64,000 nt of DNA from Streptomyces sp. NRRL F-6131 (GTDB lineage: Bacteria; Actinomycetota; Actinomycetes; Streptomycetales; Streptomycetaceae), in assembly GCA_000719695.1 (NCBI GenBank), contig JOHN01000020.1, positions 52,863-116,862 on the forward strand. Direction: 5' to 3'. This document shows positions 35,896 through 42,911 of the stretch, in pieces. Each line of letters opens with the position of its first letter. Positions within the stretch are counted from its first letter, which is position 1. The translations under genes and the position numbers were made by a program. Below the pieces are notes generated by a model. That model was not told where the DNA came from, did not search any database, and was given only the letters and a program-made list of their open reading frames with translations.

Positions 35896-36303
35896 GACGG
35901 TGGCGCCGGAGCGAGCCGGTGCGCCGTCGAAGTCAGGCATGGAAGGGTCCTGGGGGGAAGACGGTGGTGGCGGTCCCGCTGCGGGCGGAACCGTCGGCGT
36001 CGGTGGGCGTCCGCGGGTCCGGCGCCCCGGCCGGCGGAGCGGCGGGACGGTCGGCGCGCACGGGCCCGGGCCCGGCCGCACGGGCGGCGTCCGTCGGTAC
36101 CGGCGGCGCCCCGCTCCCGGGCCGACCGGCCGTCCGCACCGGCCCACGACCGTCCCCGCGGGAGGAGCGGGACGCGGTGGTGCGCGGTCGGTCGGGAGTC
36201 GTCCGGGGACGGGCGGCGGTACCCGGCGGCGCGGTTGCGGCGCGGGGCGACCTGCCCACCGCGGGGCGGACACCGGGGGTGTCCGGAAAGGGCGGCGGGC
36301 GCG
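35896..36303. other. Non-coding GC-rich stretch
   Basis: 408 bp after the anti-sigma gene and before the stop of the minus-strand membrane protein. Open frames exist on both strands but their products are low-complexity Pro/Arg/Gly without a ribosome site or recognisable domain. I see no gene, repeat array or hairpin here. Confidence 0.6.
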
Positions 36304-37185
36304 TCAGCGGGCGAACGCGGGACAGGGCGGCCCGCGCCTGACGAGGGCGTGCGAGAGCAGCACCAACCGCGGCAGCCGGGCCCGGCTGCCGACGGGTCTG
36401 GGCGCGTCCGGCGGCCGGTACCCGGCGGGGCGGCCGAACAGCGCGAGCAGTGGTGCCAGCAGCGCCCCGGCCAGTACCGCGCCCAAAGCGCCGAGCAGGT
36501 CGAACAGCCGTACCAACGCCGTCTCGCCGCGCCAGAGCAGCAGCGCGCAGGCCAGCGCGGCGAGCACGTGGGCGGCGATCATGCCGGTCGACATGCCGTG
36601 CGCGGCCATGTCGTGGCCGCTCATGCCGTGCCCGCCCGCGCCCTGACCGGTGAGGCCCGGCCCGGTTACGCCCTGGCCGGTCACGCCCTGGCCGGTGAGG
36701 CCCTGCCCGGACGTGGACGGGAGGTTCTGCGCCGCCGCCGCGCCGTGCGCGTGGTGGGCGGGAGCGGTCACCGGGGCACCGGTCGGCGGGACGTCCGGAT
36801 CGAGTCCGGCCATCAGCGCCAGGTCGTCCGGCGTCACCCCGGTGGGTGTTCCGTCCGGATTGCACAGCAGCAGCGAGGCCCAGTCCGTCGGCGGTGTGCG
36901 GCTCGCACCGCCACCGCCGAACACCGTGCCCGCCTGTTCGAACGTCAGGTGCAGGGCCGTCTGCGCGGCCACCATCCAGACGCTGATCACCGCGAGCCCG
37001 CGCCGTCGGCCGGCCAGCAGCCAGGTGACGCCGAGGGTCAGACCGAACGCGCCCGCCAGGACGGGGGCCGAAACTCCGGAACCGGACATGGCGACGTGCG
37101 CCGTGGCGGCCAGCGCCACGCAGAGCGCGGCGAAGACCACGGCGCGCAGCGAGCGGATCCGGTCGGTCATCACGATGACACTCAT
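36304..37185 (-). CDS. His/Met-rich integral membrane protein
   Basis: 293 aa from ATG 37185; a second in-frame ATG 15 bp in is possible. Four to six hydrophobic segments: about 10-30, 38-55, 62-80, 185-205 and 215-245. Between them lies a cytoplasmic or periplasmic loop rich in His, Met and Gly: APAHHAHGAAAAQ, a GQGLTG-type repeat, then GGHGMSGHDMAAHGMSTGM. His/Met clusters of this kind typically bind copper. With the zinc anti-sigma/ECF pair beside it, a role in copper or other metal homeostasis is plausible. I do not recognise the family; Streptomyces homologues are usually called membrane or PE-PGRS-like proteins. Confidence 0.75.
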   Translation of the reverse strand: MSVIVMTDRIRSLRAVVFAALCVALAATAHVAMSGSGVSAPVLAGAFGLTLGVTWLLAGRRRGLAVISVWMVAAQTALHLTFEQAGTVFGGGGASRTPPTDWASLLLCNPDGTPTGVTPDDLALMAGLDPDVPPTGAPVTAPAHHAHGAAAAQNLPSTSGQGLTGQGVTGQGVTGPGLTGQGAGGHGMSGHDMAAHGMSTGMIAAHVLAALACALLLWRGETALVRLFDLLGALGAVLAGALLAPLLALFGRPAGYRPPDAPRPVGSRARLPRLVLLSHALVRRGPPCPAFAR

Positions 37186-37515
37186 CGTCGCACCCGCCTC
37201 CGTCGACCAGTACCGCACCCTCCGGTATTGGCCGGTTCCGCCCCTGTGACGGCAGGTCCGACCACCCCGGACGCGCCCCGGCGGGGCGGGCCGTTCGGGC
37301 ACTGACGCCGCGCGGGGCGGGTGGGGACGGTGGTGCGGGAGGGGAGTCGCGCGGTGGCCGGATCTCGACGGTGCGGGGGCGGACGAAGGGCCGACCCGCG
37401 CCCGACTGGTCCCGGAAGGTGCTATTCATGCCGTCATATCGGTTTGACAGCTTCATTCCGATACGCACTGAATGTGACCTCGCACACACGGGATCGACAG
37501 GGACAGGAGGCCCGG
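37186..37515. other. Divergent promoter region before the second P450
   Basis: 330 bp. Most is GC-rich without a gene. The segment 37430-37480 is clearly AT-richer and contains a consensus TTGACA at 37444-37449. Confidence 0.6.
37444..37473 (+). promoter_or_regulatory. Possible promoter of the second P450 gene
   Basis: TTGACA at 37444-37449 with a 17-18-bp spacer to a weak -10 (ACTGAA/CTGAAT around 37467-37473), about 45 bp before the start codon. Only the -35 is convincing. Confidence 0.35.
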
Positions 37516-38886
37516 ATGGGCACCACCGCATCCGATGCCGGCGCGGCCACGACCGGCGCGGCCACGACCGGCGCGGCCACGACCGGCGCGGTGACGGCCG
37601 CCGCCGGCGCCGGAGGCGTCGCCGGCCCTCCGGGCGGCGTCGACCTCGCCGACCCGGCGTTCTGGCGGCTGCCCGCGCCGGCCCGCTCGGCCGCCTTCGC
37701 CGAGCTCCGCCGCCTCCCCGCCCCCGCCCGCTTCGGCGACGCCCCCGGCGGCAGCGGCAACGCCCCCGGTCGACGGGCCCGCCAGGGCTTCCACGCCCTC
37801 GTCCGGCACGCCGACGTCGTCGAGGCCAGCCGCACCCCCGACGTGTTCCTCAGCGGACCGGGCGTCACCACCCCCGAGCCCGCCCGCTGGGTGCGCCTCC
37901 TCTTCGGCGACTCGATGGTGAACCTCGACGACCCCCGGCACGCCCAGCTGCGCAGGATCGTCTCCCGCGCCTTCACCCCGCGCCTGCTCTCCCGGGTGGA
38001 GGAGGACATCCGCCGGGTCGCCACCGACCTGGTCGACCGGGTCGAGCGCGAGCGCCCCCGGGACTTCGTCAACGCGGTGGCCGCCGAACTCCCCTTCCGG
38101 GTGATCTGCGACATGATGGGCATTCCGGAGGAGCCCCGTCGCGCCATCCTCGATCAGGTCAACCACGCCTCCGAGCACACCGGCGTCGCCCGCCCGCTGC
38201 GCGCCCGCATCCGGATGCCCGGGCGCGGACTCCGGGCGCTGGCCCGGATGCAGGGCATGGTCGCCGACCTCGGCCGCGAACGGCGCCGCCGGCCCGCCGA
38301 CGACCTGATCTCCGCGCTGGTCACCGCCGACGTCGACGGACGGCGCCTCACCGGCCGGGAACTCGGCGCCTTCTTCTCCCTGCTGCTCGTCGCCGGTGTG
38401 GAGACCACCCGCAACGCCCTCGCGCACGGCCTCCACCTGCTCACCACCCACCCCGGACAGCGCGCCCTGCTCCTCGGCGACCTCGACCGGCACCTCGGCG
38501 GCGCGGTCGACGAGATCGTCCGTCACGCCACGCCGATCATCCAGTTCCGCCGCACCCTGGCCGTCGACCACCGGCTCGGCGGCCCGGACGGCCCGCTGCT
38601 GCGGGCGGGCGAGAAGGTGGTGCTCTACTACGGCTCCGCCAACCGCGACGAGAGCGTCTTCACCGACCCCGAGGCCTTCGACATCACCCGCACCCCCAAT
38701 CCCCACCTGGGCTTCGGCGGGGGCGGGCCGCACTACTGCCTCGGCGCGCACCTCGCCCGGCAGGAGATGAAGGTGCTCTACCGGGAGCTGTTCACCCGGC
38801 TCCCCGAAGCCCGGTCGGTCGGCGAACCGGAGGTCGCACCGTCCAGCTTCGACCACCGGATCCGCTCGCTCCCGTTCACCTTCTGA
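37516..38886 (+). CDS. Cytochrome P450, CYP124/125/142-like
   Basis: 456 aa; ATG 37516 with AGGAGG 5 nt upstream, preferred over a much longer open frame from 37321. The N-terminal 45 residues are Ala/Thr/Gly-rich, partly from a 15-bp repeat. Core features: I-helix AGVETT (293-298) with normal acid-alcohol pair, ExxR E333-R336, and heme loop FGGGGPHYCLGAHLARQE with Cys408. The GGGGPHYCLGA form is typical of the actinobacterial group oxidising sterols, terpenes and methyl-branched lipids. It is followed by AHL-lactonase-like and class III CoA-transferase genes, which would fit catabolism of a hydrophobic acid, though the strands differ. Confidence 0.95.
   Translation: MGTTASDAGAATTGAATTGAATTGAVTAAAGAGGVAGPPGGVDLADPAFWRLPAPARSAAFAELRRLPAPARFGDAPGGSGNAPGRRARQGFHALVRHADVVEASRTPDVFLSGPGVTTPEPARWVRLLFGDSMVNLDDPRHAQLRRIVSRAFTPRLLSRVEEDIRRVATDLVDRVERERPRDFVNAVAAELPFRVICDMMGIPEEPRRAILDQVNHASEHTGVARPLRARIRMPGRGLRALARMQGMVADLGRERRRRPADDLISALVTADVDGRRLTGRELGAFFSLLLVAGVETTRNALAHGLHLLTTHPGQRALLLGDLDRHLGGAVDEIVRHATPIIQFRRTLAVDHRLGGPDGPLLRAGEKVVLYYGSANRDESVFTDPEAFDITRTPNPHLGFGGGGPHYCLGAHLARQEMKVLYRELFTRLPEARSVGEPEVAPSSFDHRIRSLPFTF
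37543..37587. repeat. Three-copy 15-bp repeat in the P450 N-terminus
   Basis: Three perfect copies of GCGGCCACGACCGGC, encoding repeated AATTG-type pentapeptides in the disordered leader of the P450. Confidence 0.92.
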
Positions 38887-38925
38887 CCGTTCACCCTTCA
38901 GCCACTCCCCTTCTGACCGCTCACG

Positions 38926-39000
38926 TTCCGGCCACCCTCCTTCCGGCCACCCTCCTTCCGGCCACCCGTCTCCCGGCCACCCGCCTTCCGGCCGCTCACC
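38926..39000. repeat. Five-copy 15-bp repeat between convergent genes
   Basis: Five consecutive 15-bp units based on TTCCGGCCACCCTCC, the first two identical and the next diverging. The last unit contains the stop codon of the minus-strand hydrolase gene (38996-38998). Confidence 0.92.
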
Positions 39001-39754
39001 CTCCGCCCCGCCCGGCCCGCCCCGGCCGGTCGTCGTCGGAGGGCTCCCAGACCGCGTGGTCGTGCGCGAACAGCACCCGGCGCGGGGCGAACTCCGCCAG
39101 CCGGTCCAGCCAGGCCGGGAACCCGGGCAGCGGCGCGCCGACCACCCCCTCCCGGGCCGCCCGCCGGGCCAGCACCGCCGCGCCGTACGCGGAGGCCGCG
39201 TCGTACGCCTGCCCGGCCAGCACGGTGGAGCCGTCCGGCCCGCCCACCACCAGCGACTGGTGCCCGGCCGTGTGACCGGGCGTCGGCACCACCCGCACGC
39301 CCGGCCAGATCTCCGCCTCCCCGTCCAGCTCCCGGTAGCGGGCCCCGGGGAAGTCGACCAGCGCGTCGATGGTGTAGTCGCCCGCCCGGGCCGCCGCCAG
39401 CTCCACCGCCTGCGTCCAGACCGGCACCCCGGCCAGCAGCGGATTCCCGCCGCAGTGGTCGAAGTGCAGGTGGCAGCTGACGACCACGTCGATGTCGCCC
39501 GGCGTCACGCCCGCGGCCGCCAGAGCCGCCGTCAGCGGGCGGCGGACCGGACGGTAGTGCGCGTCCACCTCCGGATCGCCCTCGCCGAGGCCGGTGTCGA
39601 AGAGCAGCAGCCCCTCCGGACGGCGCACCAGGTACGCCAGCACCGGCTCCACCCGAGGCTCGGGGCCGCCGGCCTCCGCGGCCGGGCGGACGAAGTAGCC
39701 GAGGTCGAGGCGCCGTACCGCGGTCGGCGTCCGATCGGACGAGGATGTGGACAT
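38996..39754 (-). CDS. N-acyl homoserine lactonase-like metallo-beta-lactamase fold hydrolase
   Basis: 252 aa; ATG 39754 with GGGGAG 7 nt upstream. The zinc motif HLHFDH (H95, H97, D99, H100) lies in VVVSCHLHFDHCGG, with further ligands in PTPGHTAGHQSL and AYDAASAY, and LFAHDHAVWEP near the end. The N-terminal LDLGYF and DTGLGEGDPEVDAHYRPV arrangement is that of AiiA/AttM-like lactonases, which open homoserine lactone rings. Other members cleave unrelated lactones, and actinomycetes also use gamma-butyrolactone signals, so the substrate is open. Soluble, no signal peptide. Confidence 0.9.
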   Translation of the reverse strand: MSTSSSDRTPTAVRRLDLGYFVRPAAEAGGPEPRVEPVLAYLVRRPEGLLLFDTGLGEGDPEVDAHYRPVRRPLTAALAAAGVTPGDIDVVVSCHLHFDHCGGNPLLAGVPVWTQAVELAAARAGDYTIDALVDFPGARYRELDGEAEIWPGVRVVPTPGHTAGHQSLVVGGPDGSTVLAGQAYDAASAYGAAVLARRAAREGVVGAPLPGFPAWLDRLAEFAPRRVLFAHDHAVWEPSDDDRPGRAGRGGG

Positions 39755-39794
39755 ACGGCTTCTCCCCAGAACACGGTGGCCGCTGAGCCCGGCG

Positions 39795-39833
39795 GGCCGC
39801 ACGAGGCCGCACGAGGCCGCGCTAGGCCGCACG
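39795..39833. repeat. GGCCGCACGA decamer repeat
   Basis: Roughly four copies of a 10-bp GGCCGCACGA unit, the later ones diverged, between the divergent hydrolase and CoA-transferase genes. Confidence 0.7.
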
Positions 39834-39889
39834 GCGCCGCGGTGGCGGACGTCACTGCGACTACCCGGTCCGCGGAGCAGAATGCCGAC

Positions 39890-41380
39890 ATGACCGACCG
39901 TTCGCTCCCAGCGCACCCACCCGGCTCCGCCCGGCCCACCGCCGCGGCGCCGACCGCCGCCGCTGCGCGCACCGCCGCAGCGCAGCCCACCGCCGCTGCG
40001 CCCACCCCCGCGGCATCGCCGGCCGTCGACGGCCCCACCGCCGACGCCTGGCGCGCGCTCGACGGGTCGGACGCGCTGCTGGAGCGGGTCTCCTTCCACG
40101 GCCCCGACGCGGTGCTGCCCTCCCGGCTGCCCGTGCGGCGGCTGGCCCGGGCCACCGTCGCCGCCTGCTCGCTGGCCGCCGCCGAACTCGCCGCGCTGCG
40201 CTCCGGCGGCCCCGTGCCCGAGGTCCGGATCGACCAGGGCGCGGTCGCCACGGCCTTCGTCAGCGAACGCCACCTGCGGATCGACGGCCGCGCCCCGGTC
40301 AGCTTCGCGCCGCTCTCCGGCTTCTGGCAGACCGCCGACGGCTGGCTGCGCACCCACGCCAACTACCCCCACCACCGGGACCGCCTGCTGACCGCGCTCG
40401 GCCTGCCCGCCGACGCCGGGCCCGAGCGGCTCGCCGCCGTGCTGCGGGAACGGCCGGCCGCGGTCGTCCAGGAGCGCGCGTACGGGGCGGGGGCGCTCGC
40501 CGTCGCCGTCGCGCCGGCCCGGGACCACGTCCTGCCGCTCGTCGAACGCCGGACCGTCGACGGGGCCGCCCCCCGCCCCCTGGACCCCGCCGGACTGCCC
40601 GCCGCCGGCATCCGCGTCCTGGATCTCACCCGGGTGATCGCCGGCCCGGTCGCCACCCGCACCCTCGCCCTGCTCGGCGCCGACGTGCTGCGGATCGACT
40701 CGCCCCACCTCCCCGAGGCCGAGGACGCCCACGTCGACACCGGATTCGGCAAGCGCTCCACCCGCCTGGACCTCGCCGAGCCGACCGACCGCGCCGTCTT
40801 CGAGGAACTGCTCGCCACCGCCGACGTCGTCGTCACCGCCTACCGCCCCGGCGCCCTCGACGCGCACGGACTCGCCCCCGACGCCCTGATCGCCCGTCGG
40901 CCGGGCCTGGTCGTGGCCCAGCTGAACGCCTGGGGCTGGAGCGGGCCGTGGGCCGGGCGGCGCGGCTTCGACAGCCTGGTCCAGGCGGGTTGCGGCATCG
41001 CCGCGATCGAGGCGGCCGCCGACGGCCGCCCCGGCGTCCTGCCCGCCCAGGCGCTCGACCACGGCACCGGCTACCTGATCGCGGCCGGGGTCCTGCGCGC
41101 CCTCACCGAGCAGCGCACCCACCGCCCGGGGGCCCGCCACCTGCGGTACTCCCTCGCCGGCACCGCCTCCTGGCTGCTGCACGGCATCGCCCCCACCGCC
41201 GACCCGCACGTCCTGCCGAACGACGAGCCCTACGACCCCGCCCGGTGGCTCACCGAGACCGACGCCCCCGACCACGGACGTCTCCGGTACGCCCGCTCGC
41301 CGATCGGGTACGCGGGCGCCCCGGCGGACTGGTCGCGGCCACCGGGGCGCTGGGGCACCGACGCACCGGGCTGGCGCTGA
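39890..41380 (+). CDS. Class III CoA-transferase (CaiB/BaiF family)
   Basis: 496 aa from ATG 39890 (GGAG 15 nt upstream). The first 35 residues are Ala/Pro/Thr-rich. The CoA-transferase core shows LDLTRVIAGPVATRTLALLG, ADVLRIDSPHLPE, GFGKRSTRLDL, and the typical VVVTAYRPGALDAHGLAPD and ARRPGLVVAQLNAWGWSGPW. The family moves CoA between acids through an aspartyl-CoA intermediate; the catalytic Asp expected after the GFGKRSTRLDL strand cannot be placed surely by eye. Length exceeds the usual 400 because of an N-terminal extra domain. It converges with the HdeD-like gene. Confidence 0.9.
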   Translation: MTDRSLPAHPPGSARPTAAAPTAAAARTAAAQPTAAAPTPAASPAVDGPTADAWRALDGSDALLERVSFHGPDAVLPSRLPVRRLARATVAACSLAAAELAALRSGGPVPEVRIDQGAVATAFVSERHLRIDGRAPVSFAPLSGFWQTADGWLRTHANYPHHRDRLLTALGLPADAGPERLAAVLRERPAAVVQERAYGAGALAVAVAPARDHVLPLVERRTVDGAAPRPLDPAGLPAAGIRVLDLTRVIAGPVATRTLALLGADVLRIDSPHLPEAEDAHVDTGFGKRSTRLDLAEPTDRAVFEELLATADVVVTAYRPGALDAHGLAPDALIARRPGLVVAQLNAWGWSGPWAGRRGFDSLVQAGCGIAAIEAAADGRPGVLPAQALDHGTGYLIAAGVLRALTEQRTHRPGARHLRYSLAGTASWLLHGIAPTADPHVLPNDEPYDPARWLTETDAPDHGRLRYARSPIGYAGAPADWSRPPGRWGTDAPGWR

Positions 41381-41428
41381 CCACAGGCCGCGCGCCGTTC
41401 CCGCCTCCCACCCACGGGCGGCCGGAAC

Positions 41429-41460
41429 GGCACGCGGCACGCGGCACGCGGCACGCGGCG
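41429..41460. repeat. CACGCGG heptamer repeat
   Basis: Four to five copies of a 7-bp CACGCGG unit in the 94-bp spacer between the convergent CoA-transferase and HdeD-like genes. No strong hairpin is seen. Confidence 0.75.
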
Positions 41461-41474
41461 CGTGACCGGTCCGG

Positions 41475-42074
41475 TCAGACGCCCGAGGGGATGGCCTTCG
41501 CCGAGCTGCGGACCTGGAAGGCCGTCACGATCTCGACCAGCCCCAGGAACACCAGCCAGCAGCCGGCCAGGACGGCCAGCGCGGTGATCGAGCCCACCGG
41601 CCAGACCATCAGCAGCACACCCGCCAAGGTGTTCGCCGCCCCCGCGAAGGCCTGCCAGCCACGGGCCGGCATCGACTCGTCCGAGAGGGCCGCGACGAGC
41701 TGGGTGATGCCGCGGAACAACCAGCCGATGCCGATCCAGATCGCCAGCAGGAGCAGCGACTGCGCCGCACTGCGGAAGCACAGCAGGCCGAGCAGGACGC
41801 AGAGCGCCCCGCTGATGAAGGCCAGCACCCGCATCGCGGTGGCGGCGTGGGTGCCGAACGCGGCGACCAGCTGCACGATGCCGATGACCAGCAGGTAGAG
41901 GCCGAACAGCACGCCGACCACCCACAGCGTCTGCTTCGGCCAGACGAACACGACGATCCCGAGCGCGAGCGAGACCAGCCCGGCGAGCAGCAGCACCTGC
42001 CAGGCGGCCTTGGCGAGCATGCCGAGCGGACCCCGGACCGGGGACCCGTCGGGAGTGATGATCGGGGAGACCAC
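41475..42074 (-). CDS. HdeD-like six-helix membrane protein
   Basis: 199 aa from GTG 42074, with AGGAGG 8 nt upstream (42083-42088). Six hydrophobic helices: about 20-42, 46-68, 75-95, 100-120, 135-150 and 155-180, with typical HdeD spacing and sequence such as LALGIVVFVWPKQTL, GLYLLVIGIVQLVAAF and GVLLMVWPVGSITALAVL. E. coli HdeD is an acid-resistance-linked inner-membrane protein; Streptomyces members are common and uncharacterised. Next to a broken RCK gene on the other strand. Confidence 0.9.
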   Translation of the reverse strand: MVSPIITPDGSPVRGPLGMLAKAAWQVLLLAGLVSLALGIVVFVWPKQTLWVVGVLFGLYLLVIGIVQLVAAFGTHAATAMRVLAFISGALCVLLGLLCFRSAAQSLLLLAIWIGIGWLFRGITQLVAALSDESMPARGWQAFAGAANTLAGVLLMVWPVGSITALAVLAGCWLVFLGLVEIVTAFQVRSSAKAIPSGV

Positions 42075-42235
42075 GGTGGCGTCCTCCTGGAGTGCGGGCA
42101 GCGGACGGCCTGCCTCACGTGCGCCGCCCGCCCCCACCATCGCCGCCCGCACCGGGCCCCGCCCGCCGGGTGCACCCGTTCGGGCGATCGGACCGGTTCG
42201 AACTGGTTGCCCCCGGGTTCCCCGAACGCCATCTC

Positions 42236-42733
42236 GACCTCACAACCGCGCCGCGCCCGCCTCAAGCACAGCCGCGCGGTGGTCGCGGTCAGCGGCGACG
42301 ACGCCACCAACCTCGAGGCCGCCCCGGTGTCCGCGTCGTCCTGCGCCTCTTCGACGACTCCTTCGCGAGCCACGTCTACGCCACCCTCGACAACGTGGCC
42401 TCCGGCTCCACCTCCTACCTCGCCGCCCCCGCCTTCGCCGCCGCCCTGATGGGCCGGGAAGTCCTGGGCACCCTCTCGGTGTTCCGCCACGTCCTGCTCA
42501 TCGCGGAGCTGACCGCCGACCTCGGCAGCGGCCTGATCGGCCTCACCCGCCACGACCTCGAAGACCCCGGCGGCGTCCGCGTCCTCGCCGTCCGCCCGGC
42601 CCGCACCCCGCAGGTCCACCACTGGAACTACGCCGACCGCACCCGCACCCTCGACCCCGGCGACCGTGTGGTGGTGGCCGCCACCCGCAACGGCCTCGCC
42701 CGCCTCAACACCGTTCCGACGGCCGACGGCTGA
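42236..42733 (+). pseudogene. TrkA-N/RCK-type protein remnant, frameshifted
   Basis: Two frames together spell a TrkA-N (RCK) NAD-binding core. One frame gives RRARLKHSRAVVAVSGDDAT and NLEAA up to about 42322. The sequence then continues in the next frame as RPGVRVVLRLFDDSFASHVY, ASGSTSYLAAPAFAAALMGR, EVLGTLSVFRHVLLIAEL, and ends VVVAATRNGLARLNT before a TGA at 42731. The residues expected between the two blocks and the usual N-terminal part (first Rossmann half, channel helices) are missing, so it looks like an internal deletion plus frameshift and 5' truncation. Intact relatives are K+-channel regulatory proteins. A sequencing error alone cannot explain the missing 5' part. Confidence 0.75.
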
Positions 42734-42795
42734 GCCGGCGTGGCTGCGGGGCGGCGGTGAAGCTACCACGGACAGGCTCATTCCGTTTGTGAATG

Positions 42796-42818
42796 GACGG
42801 AAAAGGTGATTGTCCGTC
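42796..42818. promoter_or_regulatory. AT-rich upstream region with GACGGA/TCCGTC dyad
   Basis: GACGGA (42796-42801) mirrors TCCGTC (42813-42818) in an AT-rich patch about 100 bp before the surface-protein gene; it may be an operator or part of its promoter. No clear -35/-10 pair. Confidence 0.35.
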
Positions 42819-42911
42819 ATTCTATTGATCGTCAAAGTCCCATCAGCATGACCTGATTGATGCCGCCCGGCTCGGCGCTGGGCGTATCCAACCCGCGGAG
42901 AGGCGGAGCAC

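Noticed and set aside
35933..36303. Minus-strand Pro/Arg-rich ORF after the anti-sigma gene
   Set aside because: No ribosome site, no domain, very biased composition.
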